Assembly: GCA_029465975.1 (NCBI GenBank)
Contig: CM055760.1
Span: 9,112,580 to 9,176,579 of the forward strand
DNA from: Dallia pectoralis
Lineage: Eukaryota > Chordata > Actinopteri > Esociformes > Umbridae
Length of the DNA stretch: 64,000 nucleotides
Direction: 5' to 3'
Translations under genes and position numbers: made by a program
In this document: in pieces, positions 35,501 to 44,629 of the stretch
Numbering within the stretch: position 1 is the stretch's first letter
How the letters are laid out: each line of letters opens with the position of its first letter
Notes under the pieces: generated by a model
Databases searched by the model: none
Told to the model about the DNA's origin: nothing
What the model saw: the letters and a program-made list of their open reading frames with translations, nothing else

Positions 35501-36791
35501 CATAATGTGGGGGGTTTAATTGATCCATAATGTGGGAGGTTTAATTGATCCATAACCTGGGGGGTTAATTGATCCATAACGTGGGGGGTTAATTGATCCA
35601 TAATGTGGGGGGATTAATTGATCCATAATGTGGGGGGATTAATTGATCAATAATGTGGGGGGATTAATTGATCAATAATGTGGGGGGATTAATTGATCAA
35701 TAATGTGGGGGGATTAATTGATCCATAATGTGGGGGGATTAATTGATCCATAACGTGGGGGGTTAATTGATCCATAACGTGGGGGGTTAATTAATCCATA
35801 CCGTGGGGGAATTAAGCGCGTTTGTCTTAAGATCTGTAGCCGATCACAAATACTCTGATTGCTATCTGTCCACCCTGACAATTGTTCCTGTAAATTGTTA
35901 CGTTTCGAGTAACATATTACAGAGATTAATTTCATACCCGTACTGATCTGACCTAACAAAAAATAAGACTTTGATGTTTTATTTTACTGCGTAGAGTTCC
36001 AGTAACTCTTTTTTTTGCTTATCATGAGGGAAATGTTCTCTGCTCATGTCGACCTGGTATTGAAAAAGCAAAGACATTTGCTCCATAATCCTGAGGGAGT
36101 TAAATTAAGCTCTTTGTCCGATTGTCTCCAGTTCAGTTTACACAACACAGAAACCACACCTTTGGCTGCTTGAGTATAGATCATTAACAGGCAGAGCGAC
36201 AGTCACAAAAACCTCTAATCTACACATTGGATAAAGTTGTGTTCTCATTTTCAATTTGAGATAATATTTCATGGCAGATTTAGCAGGTTTACGCATTTCC
36301 AATCCCATAGGATTCCAGATTAAATACATTGTTATCTATGCCATCTATGCTAACGCTTTAGCTTCTTTCTCCAGTAGCCTAATAGGCTGTGTGTACGTGT
36401 TCATCCTATTTTCATCTTTCCCATCCCTCTCTCCGTCCCTCTACAGAGTCGTATGGCAGAGAGCCTGCGTCTGTTCGACTCCATCTGCAACAACAACTGG
36501 TTCACCAACACCTCGCTCATCCTCTTCCTCAACAAGAAGGACCTGCTGGCGGAGAAGATCAAGCGCATTCCGCTGACCGTGTGCTTCGCCGACTACCGCG
36601 GTCAGAACACCTACGAGGAGGCGGCGGTCTACGTGCAGCGGCAGTTTGAGGACCTGAACCGCAACAAGGAGACCAAGGAGATCTACTCGCACTTCACCTG
36701 CGCCACGGACACCAGCAACATCCAGTTTGTGTTCGACGCCGTCACGGACGTGATCATCCAGAACAATCTGAAGTACATCGGGCTGTGCTAG
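22826..36791 (+). CDS. gnaz: G protein alpha subunit z (Gz alpha), 355 aa, two coding exons
   Basis: Coding exons 22826-23548 and 36447-36791 join in phase 0 to 355 residues, the length of human GNAZ. The protein couples receptors to inhibition of adenylyl cyclase at the plasma membrane. N-terminal MGCRQSS offers Gly2 for myristate and Cys3 for palmitate; Ser16 and Ser27, the PKC sites of human Gz, are kept. The P-loop is GTSNSGKS (residues 40-47), the Gz signature replacing GAGESGKS of other Gi members and linked to very slow nucleotide exchange. Further motifs are the switch I arginine in RSRDMTTG, DVGGQ in switch II, NKKD at 270-273 and TCAT near the C terminus. The tail YIGLC lacks the cysteine at -4, so pertussis toxin cannot modify it. 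The start is chosen from the MGC lipidation motif and Kozak context CGACCATGG. The 12.9 kb intron is full of repeats. Confidence 0.98.
23549..25697. other. GNAZ intron 2, first 2.1 kb; no gene seen
   Basis: Open frames are short and unlike known proteins, and I see no named repeat. The frame continuing from the first coding exon runs on to 23866 only by chance. Confidence 0.5.
25698..26354. repeat. 42-bp minisatellite, about 15 copies
   Basis: Each unit contains TTTGGTATCTCTTCCAGCTT and ACCTATATCCCGCTTTATG with small variants (ACCAG for TCCAG, GGATTT for GTATTT). A 12-bp shortening is seen near 25812-25820, where the GATTTGGTATTT block is lost. The length is a multiple of three, so long open frames run through it on both strands. 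TCTCTTCCAG in each unit looks like a splice acceptor in the sense direction of GNAZ. Confidence 0.95.
26355..27700. other. GNAZ intron 2 stretch; no gene seen
   Basis: Unique-looking AT-rich sequence with a GT run near 27641-27657. No coding exon or named repeat is recognisable. Confidence 0.5.
27701..28134 (+). mobile_element. Non-autonomous TIR element, copy 2
   Basis: It begins CACGATGTGCCGAAACATTA and ends CATTATGTTCTGACTCATCA plus GTGT, the inverted-repeat pair of this family. Interior strings TATAACAATTTGGGCC and CCTGCCCATTTCTCCTGCGT match copies 1 and 3. It has no open frame for a transposase. Confidence 0.75.
28135..29184. other. GNAZ intron 2 stretch; no gene seen
   Basis: AT-rich sequence. 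A short GT run occurs near 28169-28181, and a duplicated CACACTAAACAAA block near 28995-29024. No coding exon is seen. Confidence 0.45.
29185..29700 (+). pseudogene. Decayed Tc1-like transposase fragment
   Basis: Translated in shifting frames, the sequence shows tokens of a Tc1/mariner transposase in the right order: LWTNESNMFGSKF (the DE-x-FG region) near 29313, then MEWSRQSPDPSAVEILSGDLK split over 29532-29590 (the WPxxSPDLNPIExLWxxLK block), then KPSNMPKLK and CKEKWAEMSP near 29613-29670. The middle is missing, frames shift, and the catalytic residues are not all present. It is a fossil without coding capacity, inserted in the sense direction of GNAZ intron 2. Confidence 0.8.
29701..30762. 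other. GNAZ intron 2 stretch; no gene seen
   Basis: The left part may include the remaining 3' end of the Tc1 fossil (ATTTCAGTACATTTTTGTTAAA near 29778). The rest is AT-rich with no recognisable exon. Confidence 0.4.
30763..31025. repeat. 34-bp tandem repeat, seven to eight degenerate copies
   Basis: ACACATTTACACAATATCTG recurs about every 34 bp, linked by variable GGTGAGGAAACAAAT-like spacers. The copies diverge towards the right end, indicating an older array. Confidence 0.88.
31446..31930. repeat. 49-54 bp minisatellite, nine copies
   Basis: GGAGCCACTGGTTCTGACC starts recur at about 31460, 31515, 31568, 31621, 31671, 31725, 31779, 31830 and 31885. Each unit also contains TTAACTGTGCAC, then GGCTCAGTACCATGAGG or the TGCTCAG variant. 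Unit length changes through the poly-G run (5 to 7 Gs) and loss of GAG. Frames on both strands are artefacts. Confidence 0.95.
31931..33436. other. GNAZ intron 2 stretch; no gene seen
   Basis: Contains a CA-rich patch near 32450-32515 and a run of nine Gs at 32634-32642. No exon or named repeat is recognisable. Confidence 0.45.
33437..33574 (-). mobile_element. tRNA-derived SINE (Ala-tRNA-like head)
   Basis: Read on the minus strand, 33574-33501 folds onto an alanine-type tRNA: the 5' end has the pol III A box TAGCTCAGTGG, then an anticodon-arm region, then a B-box-like GGTTCAATCTC (33514-33524). Beyond it come TTGCAAATGAGAATTTGTTC and CCTGGTTAAATAAAG, a tail I recall from fish SINEs. The expected anticodon position reads TGT rather than an alanine anticodon, so this is a transposable element and not a working tRNA gene. 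Its 5' half seeds the adjoining 28-bp array. Confidence 0.75.
33540..35043. repeat. 28-bp minisatellite, about 50 copies, each with a pol III A box
   Basis: The + strand unit contains CTCTACCACTGAGCTACACC and AACATGCA. On the minus strand this is GGTGTAGCTCAGTGG plus TAGAG, the tRNA 5' half of the neighbouring SINE. Variants include ACTCAGC, ACTAAGC, GCTCTCT for GCACTCT, and a CTCCTACATGAACTC unit at about 33725, 34711 and 35025, which marks block duplication. The period is not a multiple of three, yet three frames stay open across runs of units, giving spurious peptides. Confidence 0.96.
35226..35815. repeat. 25-bp minisatellite with GGGGGG runs, about 23 copies
   Basis: Units alternate ATTAATTGATCCATAA with TGTGGGGGG or CGTGGGGGG. 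Some copies lose one to three bases or carry ATCAATAA. It begins about 180 bp after the 28-bp array. The G runs lie on the sense strand of GNAZ intron 2 and could form quadruplexes. Confidence 0.95.
35816..36446. other. End of GNAZ intron 2; no separate gene seen
   Basis: Unique-looking AT-rich sequence that ends in a strong acceptor (CTCTCCGTCCCTCTACAG) at 36446. Confidence 0.6.
36447..36791 (+). CDS. gnaz: GNAZ last coding exon (residues 242-355)
   Basis: It starts SRMAESLRLFDSIC after the acceptor and carries the NKKD guanine-specificity motif, the TCATDT loop and the receptor-contact tail NNLKYIGLC before TAG. Phase 0 matches the donor at 23548. GC-rich third positions again contrast with the flanks. 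Confidence 0.98.
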   Translation, partial: SRMAESLRLFDSICNNNWFTNTSLILFLNKKDLLAEKIKRIPLTVCFADYRGQNTYEEAAVYVQRQFEDLNRNKETKEIYSHFTCATDTSNIQFVFDAVTDVIIQNNLKYIGLC

Positions 36792-37670
36792 GACTGGGGA
36801 CTGGGGGACAGAGGTGCCGGATCTGGTCGTCATCAGGTCCGGTGTACCCAGGACCCGCATGTTTGTCTCTTCGAGGCGGTGTCAGGGCTTCTTGGGATTG
36901 TCAGGGGCCGACTGTAGGTTCGACTGATCTGCAAATATTAGAGTTCAAGGTTAAAGGTCAACATGGGATTTGCCCAAGGTCAGCGTAAATGTGTTTGCAC
37001 TGAATATACGAGTATGTAGAGACGCACACAAACACGCATACCCACACATTCTTATGTTTGCTCACACACAAGAACTTGGGATCAACTGTCAGGCCCTTGT
37101 TTGACATGAAAACACTGGAAACCGAAGACAGCCACCCCTACCCTCCGCCTGCCAAGTTCTTTACTGACGGTTTCGAAATTACGTTTGTCTTTTTAGGTTG
37201 GTTTGATTTGCCTGGGTCAATTAATGCTGCTTTGAGAAAAGAATAAAAAAACTAATCGATAAATTCCATTGGATTTCCCCCTAAAAAGGCTGACAGACAG
37301 TTGGTTAACCTGGGAGGTTGTGGGGTCCCGTATGTGTCCGGGGAAGTGCTTCGAAGGACAGGAATTATGTCACAAGGTTTCCGTCCAATGGAGAAAACTG
37401 CCACAGTCAAAAGCTGAAGAAAAGGCTCTTTTTCTACAAACACTGTATCTATTTTTTTAGGGCTAGAAAGCTCTTAAAGGATGTTTGTTATTTAATTTCT
37501 CTTTTTTTCTTTCATTTTGGTTTTTTGTTTTTACAAAAGAGTGTGTTTGTGAAACCCATCTTTTATAGCAGGTCTCTGACATCTGGAGTGTTACACTTCA
37601 TAGCCTATAGTTTCCAATTCTATTCAAACAGTGCCAATTTTAGTGTAAATAAAAACAGATCCCATGAATA
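36792..37670 (+). other. gnaz: Probable GNAZ 3' UTR with poly(A) signals
   Basis: AATAAA hexamers lie at 37242-37247 and 37648-37653, either of which could end the transcript. No other gene is visible. UTR length is inferred. Confidence 0.5.
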
Positions 37671-38179
37671 ATGTTACCTTTTTGGTTTTTATTGATAAAA
37701 ACATTTATTAACATGCATGGTTTTGTTACGTTGGGATATCGCTACTTTCTTTTTTTCTGTTCTTTTGGATTTAACTTATATATTACCCAAAATATATAGA
37801 AAAGTCAATCACTGTGTACAATTCTACAGCTGTTGTCTAAGAGGAATTTATTCAAAAGATTTCTATAAACTCAGATTATGACAAAGGTGATGGTGAAGAT
37901 GGTGAAGATGAGGACGAAGGGTGGTGGTGATGATGATGCCAATGACAAACCCAACGTGAAAAGATGAAGTGGGTCGGAGGAGGATTAAAGGAAATAAAAG
38001 TTTGAAGGCCGCAAAAAAAAAATATTACGAGGAAAGAAAAATGTTTCAGTTTAATCCTCCATTCTTTATCTACGTGGAAATTGTTATTAAGTGGGTATGA
38101 TGTGTAAATATTCTGTACGGTTCGCTCTTTGTTGAAACAAATGATGAATAAAAGGTTGAGTTGAAATTCTGCAAGTAAT

Positions 38180-38187
38180 AGAGAGAG

Positions 38188-38246
<59 letters not shown>

Positions 38247-38332
38247 GAGAGAAAGGGAGAGGGAGAGAGGGAGAGAGAGAGGGAGAGGGAGAGAGAGAGG
38301 GGGAGGGAGAAAGGGGGAGGAGAGAGACAGAA

Positions 38333-38427
<95 letters not shown>

Positions 38428-38552
38428 GAGAGATGGAGAGAGAGACAGAGAGAGAGAGAGAGATGGAGGAGAGCGAGAGAGAGAGAGGGAGAGGGAAGGA
38501 GAGAGAGAGAGAAAGAGAGAGGGAGGAGAGAGAGAGAGAGGGAGAGGAAGCC
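38180..38552. repeat. GA microsatellite tract
   Basis: About 370 bp of interrupted (GA)n with GGGAGA and GATGGAGA interruptions. It is polypurine on the + strand. Arg/Glu-rich and Ser/Leu-rich frames across it are artefacts. Confidence 0.96.
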
Positions 38553-39199
38553 CTGTTCTACTTCTCTTTTCTAACCCTCGCCCTTTCAAAGAAAAATGCT
38601 GACATGCAAACAGCTTAGCTAAGGACTTGAACTGACAGGATGTTCACCTCAACAAAAAACAACACAATAGCAGAACTATAAAAGAACAGTTATAACAAAT
38701 AAAAATAATTATGCAAACTCTGGTGGTTCGGAGAATGTGTTTTGTGGTGGTGCTCGTGGGAAGGTCGGGATTATACAGAATCTGCTTCTATGTTTTACGA
38801 TCGTTCCGAGAAAAGGTTCCATTAAGGTCTACCGATGAAACTGCCGTATTATGTATTAATATCTGTTATTCCGCTCCTTCAGTATTATTGTCTCTTATTC
38901 TAATCTCACAACACGCTTCCAGCGTAGCCCTCATGGTTTTGTCCGACATGTCAATGGGACACGCTGTGACTGAACCATCTCTCTGTGTTTTCTCCTAAAT
39001 CACGGTCAGAAACCCTCTACCTTTTTTTTGCCACCATGATCACACACGACGGCGTTGGCAATTCAATTATGTTAAACAGATGTGTATGTGACGAGAATCG
39101 AGTCGCAGCAGAGGTGTGTCAGATGTGGTCACGACGGTCACATTGAATTACAAAGCTTGACGCGCTCGGCAAAATCAAGACAACTTGGTATGCACTCAT

Positions 39200-39620
39200 A
39201 TACCGTGCATTTGGAAAGGATTCAGACACATTTTGTTTTGCTGTAGACTTAATTTACAATTCCCGAAATATATGTATTGTTGTCAATCTACACATAGTAG
39301 CCCATAATGACAATGCATAAACACGTTTAAAAAAATGTGTCCAAAAAACTAAAATCTCTAATGTGTTTAATGATTCAGACCTAATCACCATGAAACTTAA
39401 AATTGCGCAAATGTGCCTGTGTCATTTCATCATCCTAGAGATGTCTCTAGAACTTGATTGGAGTCCAGCTGTAGATCTTGAGAAGATCTACAAGGAAGAA
39501 TGTGAGAAACCTCTCAAATCCAGGTGAGCAAAGCCTTTATAGGCCTACCCCAGAACACTCAACGCCGTTATGGCTGGCCAAGGCTCCTCCACTAAGTGCT
39601 GAAGAAAGTCTGAATACCTC
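39200..39620 (+). mobile_element. Internally deleted Tc1-like transposon (MITE form)
   Basis: The left end shows GGAAAGGATTCAGACACATT and AACTTGATTGGAGTCCA, a pattern I recall as the 5' non-coding part of a salmonid-type Tc1 element. From about 39475 it jumps to GATCTACAAGGAAGAATG and AATCCAGGTGAGC, matching the transposase 3' end (codons reading like RICREEWE) and then a GTCTGAATACCT end. Nearly all of the transposase is missing, so the copy would depend on a helper. Ends are approximate. Confidence 0.7.
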
Positions 39621-42600
39621 GTAGGGATGTTTTGTGTAGGAATTTGTGATATAACGTAACTGCTATGAAGCGGAGCAGAAAACAAACGACTTAGATGCAG
39701 TTGTTGGGAGCGGCTACCAAAAGATAAATTGTCTGGATTTTAAAGTTGGGTTACTGCCAGACTAAACAAAGTATAGTTACTTGAACTAATACAAGCGTTG
39801 ACCAAAAACGGCAAACTGTTACCTATTTTATAAAAAGTAATGCACACATGAAAATTAGGCATCTTCCCAGCAACCATGTAATGACTCCACATGAAAATAC
39901 TGAGATAACAGCAGTCCTGACATAACCGTCACTGCATGGCTAGGTTCTTATCTCTACTCGGCATAGATTCCAGAATAGAGCAATAACATGCATTTTTCAG
40001 ACTCTCCTGTCTGCCTTGTGTCATCAACGTGGAGGGACTGTTGGTTTTTTAATTGAAAAAGTAAAAATGTTAAATGGTCAAACAATGCTTCTATACTCTG
40101 ACCTCAAAGTACAGATTACATTTCCCACTTGCCAGCATAGAGTGAGTTAAGGCTGTATTGAACATCAGATATCAATTTATCCAGCTGTGATTCCCTTAGA
40201 TCGTCATTAACATTTTGCATGGTAATCGAACCCTTAATGTTCTTTGGCTTCACTGGATATATTTACAGAATCTTTTTTTAACTTGCTTATTTTATGTCAT
40301 ACAAAGAACCAAATGGTTCTATATAGAACCCCGAAAAAGTATAGTGTACCAGCAGAGTCTATACATTATCACACATGAAATTATTGATGTTACTTCTTTA
40401 ACAAATCTCAAATTAAAGGTAGTTTATTTAATTTATTTAAATTAAAGGTATAATATCAACGCATTGGTGTAATGAATTTCAATAAACAAGGTATTTCTAT
40501 TAATGTGTCATAATGCTGATGAAATATCCAGCTGACGGAGAAGATTCTTCCTCTGACCAATAGAACATGCCATGGCCAGTTGAACGGTCAAGATTATCGC
40601 TGGATAACACAACTGTCCAATTTGTGCAGATTATTACAATTTGTATTAATAACATTTCTCGTACATTTCGTACAAGACAGTACGTTTTGAAGATATTACT
40701 GATCCATTGTTACTACACAACCTCGAAATCTGACGGAAATGTTTGGGGAACGTTCTGTGGTTATAAATGCATTCCAAATTAAATAAATTTGACGCTGCAT
40801 GTACTCTGTGTACGAGCCACCACCGGTTCTTCAACCACAGTTCCTCACACTCCTCTGGACTTAATCACACCTGTCATCCATTTGGAATCACTGCACATAT
40901 ATAAACAACCTCATTGTCTGTCGGTCCTTGTTGAGTGTTGTTTTGTAACTTTCTATATGGCGGTACGTTTGTTCGTGCACATAGTTCTCTGCTTGCTGGC
41001 ACAAGTGTTGTCTGTTTGTTTTTCCTATCGTTTCAGTCTGTTTGGAGTGTGTTTTGTATTTCTCTTAGGCGCTTAGGCTCTGATTGATCTTCTGTATTTC
41101 GAAATTAAACTGGTTTCCTCGCAGTTGCATCTCATTTCCTTTATTCCAATGGTGCATGTAGTAACAGTTCTTCAATATCGCTAACACGCTAACACCATTC
41201 ATGCTTAGTTAGAAATGTATCTCAACCCATAAACTATTCACCTGTTTTCACACAATACTCTCCTCTATTGACTCTTTTTTTTTTTTACAAAACTCTGAAA
41301 AAAATGATTTATTTAACTCATTAACTGAAAGAACAGTTATATTATTTTGGCATTGAGAAAACACAGATTTCAAATATGAAACCTTCAATCATTGAAATTC
41401 TGATACTCACAACAAATGTTGTTCAGCTGTAAACACTGACAACCATAATTACTCAACAAGCACTCAGGATGTTGGCATGAATAAAAGGTCCTCAGGTAAG
41501 CTCATCTGTGTCGCGGAACAATGGATGACAATATCACATAGAGAAGTTGAGGCAATGGAAACCTTAGAAGAGGTTGATGTGAGACAGAAAGACAAAGAAC
41601 AACTATCATCTCAAATGAGATTGGGTCAGTTGCCTGGACTATCATTTACTTCCTGTAAAATTGTGGGAGAGTTTAAAAAAAGTGATACACTTATTAACAC
41701 TTTGTTTTTTCCCTATTGTCTTGGGCTAAGTTATAAGTGGTGATGAATTACAACCTTCCTGACAAACAGAACAATTAGGGTATCTGTGTAGTTTCTGTAC
41801 ACTTCCCTGTTTCCGCTAGGCATAATGTAATGTCTATAATGGCATGCAAAATTTGTGTAATTCTGGAACACATAATGGTTATTGATTCAGTGATATGTAT
41901 TTATGATAGTTTTTTCCTCTCACCAGTGTACAGTGGGTAATTAGTGGTGTCATCAAATTAGTTATGCTTTTGTGTGAGTTATCTCTGCAAAGTTCAATTC
42001 ATATACCGGATAATATATTTTCAGATATAATGTTTAATTTTTATTTTGAAGAAACATACTGGGCATCAATAAGTGTTTTTATAGTTTGGGGAAAATGTCA
42101 GACACATTTATGTCAGCAGTTGTGAAAACCGTGACAACAGTGACAGTAGGCATTTGTTGAAGTTGAACGTGCTACAAAAACAGAGACTTCTAAACCATAC
42201 AATGTAACTGTTATATTTAGTGACAGTGACTTAGTAACACTACAACAACAACGACGACAATGAATTGTTGAGGTACAGGAAAAGAGAGATGACTAGAAGT
42301 GTATAATTTAAAGACACACCTAAATAATTTAAATCATACATCCATGAATGACAGCAGGGCTGATCAGAATGTTACTTACAATATGTGCAATAGGTGTGTT
42401 TTCATGGAATTATTTTTCCTTCATAACTTGGTGTTTGAATGCATCAAGTGTGATAATTGATACAATGAACACAAAGAGGGACCTCACATCAATGCAGAAG
42501 GTCAAAGAGGACATGCTCAACTGAAAAGACATTACTAGCCAGACTGGTTGATAATCTGCCCCTGTCACCTATCCAGCCTGTCTCTGAGACTAATTGGCCC

Positions 42601-44042
42601 TAATGGTTTAGCAAAGACAGGATTAATCTTAGGGAAAATTCTTACATCGTTATTGATCTATGATGAATCTGTAGAAAGCCTTGGCTGAGGAGTTATTTTA
42701 CATGGATTGGGGTTACTGACGTTAGTTGGCACAACACATTGGCACTCGCTAACAGGGATTTTGTGCCATCACTCAGACTTTAGGCCAAGGACCGTTGACA
42801 ATTGGACAGTCCTTTAAAATTATAGTCTTGGAGGATAATACTGGTAGTAACTGAGGTAAAATCAAACCCACTCTATGTTATACATAGTATGGCTGTTTTT
42901 AGACCTCTGCTGCCTCCCTGTGGTGGAGAGTGGAACTTATAGCAGTAACAGATTCACTGTGTACTTAAGTCTGGAGAAACAAGATCATACTTCTGTTCAT
43001 TATCGAGGACCACGTTAGTCTGATCAACTGTAGGCTACTACAGCATTTGTATCAGTCTAGCCTAAAAGGACATTTGTTGGTAAGAAAGCATGAATGGGGA
43101 AATATTTGTAGACTCTGGGCTCGCTGAGCTCCAACTGCAAAGTAGACAGTCCCAAATCCCAACACCCTCAGTGTGCACCTTCCCAAGCAAGGGAGAGTGA
43201 TGATCGGAGTTAGTTAACTTGTAATGGAGTACTTCTGCACCTCACGAGGAGTCTGGTCAATTAGGTTTGAGTATGACACACAAATGTAGTTGTATAGGCC
43301 TATTTTGGCACATCATGACCTCTGGCGTTAGACAAGTGACTACAGTCAATGAACCATACTAAATCATGATTGAGATCAACAAGTGAGCAGATCTGTTCAC
43401 GTCCAACTCCCCTGATGATAAATCAATGGCAGAGTGGGCGGCTCTTGTAAATGGAGCGGCATCCGATTTCGAGGAGGATGACACCAGGGTTTAGTGTCTA
43501 GAAGAAGTGCTTAGGGGCAAACTACTGTGCCAACGGAATCCAACTGCTGCTTATTTCCGCCCGAGGGAACTTATTCTCACTACATGAAAGTGAACAAAAT
43601 AATACACAGCATTAATTTGTACTAGTGCTGGGAAGCATTTCACATTCAAGCGTTTTACTGTTTTGATTGCCCCTCTGTATTTCTCACTCTCAATTTTAAA
43701 ATTGCCTATTGTCTATGCCTGAATGTTATTATTTATGGTCTTTAACACAGTATGTTCTCCTTACTTCCTTAAGAATCCCCATTTTTTTCAAGATGTTCCT
43801 AAGTGGAGTTATGTATATATTCTACAAGAGATGTTTGTTATGATGTTCAATTAAAAATGTTCAATAAAAAATAATTAATTAATTAATTTAAAATCAAATT
43901 TTTAAATCTAATAAAAAAATCTACATCATGCTATTATACACTGACACATTCAGAATACGCTACTTGGAATTAACATGAACATATAAAATAAGACCCCGTT
44001 GAACTTCCGCGTTTGTCAGACCAGCTAAAGTCATGTTTCCGT

Positions 44043-44052
44043 GTCACGTGAC
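44043..44052. promoter_or_regulatory. CLEAR/E-box GTCACGTGAC upstream of RAB36
   Basis: A perfect 10-bp palindrome identical to the CLEAR consensus bound by TFEB/TFE3 and also suited to USF or MITF. It lies about 580 bp before the RAB36 start codon and close to the presumed promoter. A chance occurrence is possible. Confidence 0.45.
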
Positions 44053-44070
44053 AGAATTCCCCAGGGCAGT

Positions 44071-44140
44071 GTTGTTGTCATGGAGACCGGGGGCGGATCA
44101 TCTGATGCATGTTGTTGTCATGGAGACCCGGTGAGGATCT
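44071..44140. promoter_or_regulatory. Direct repeat with two imperfect RFX X-box-like sites
   Basis: GTTGTCATGGAGAC occurs at 44074-44087 and 44114-44127 within a 40-bp direct repeat. Each half differs by about one base from an RFX X-box (GTTRCCAT then RGNAAC). A GGGGCGGA GC-rich string separates them. This is probably the RAB36 promoter; a donor-like CCCG/GTGAGG at 44129-44130 could end a 5' UTR exon spliced to an acceptor near 44600. Confidence 0.35.
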
Positions 44141-44629
44141 GATGCACGCCGCCGGAGAGTCAAATTAGAAGAGATTTTGTAGCAACCAGGGAACCATTTA
44201 CACACACATCCGTGAGTAATCCAGCAAGATATAAACACAGGCAGGATTTAAACGTGACTATGTCCCGTATTTTGATCGCAGACACAAGACACTTTAATTG
44301 ACAAGATGTTGTGATTTCGTCGAGTGTTTAAGTTGCCTTCATAGCTTAGAGACAAGCCAGAATTTAAAGGAGACTTCCCAAGTAGTTCCTAAGTTTAGTG
44401 TCTATAGACATATCATAGTGTTTTATTTTATAACAGTCTCTATCAATTAATATTGTTGTTCGGTTTATCGGAAAATCAGAATTGAATGATGGGCACAAAG
44501 CACCTTCATACGGATGGATAAATATATCGATATTAATAAGTACATTGGAAATTGCACGTACTGGTTGGTCATGTCCAATGTTGTCCTTTGCTTTGTATAG
44601 GTTGACCACCAGCACAGTCTACTACTATA

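Larger units (their letters stand above)
37671..44042. other. GNAZ-RAB36 intergenic region
   Basis: It holds a GA tract and an internally deleted Tc1 element, listed separately. Near 40790-41170 there is a promoter-like ATATATAAAC box, then ATTAAAC about 180 bp later, which could be a retroelement LTR remnant, but I cannot confirm ends or target duplication. The rest shows only short unrecognised frames. Confidence 0.45.
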
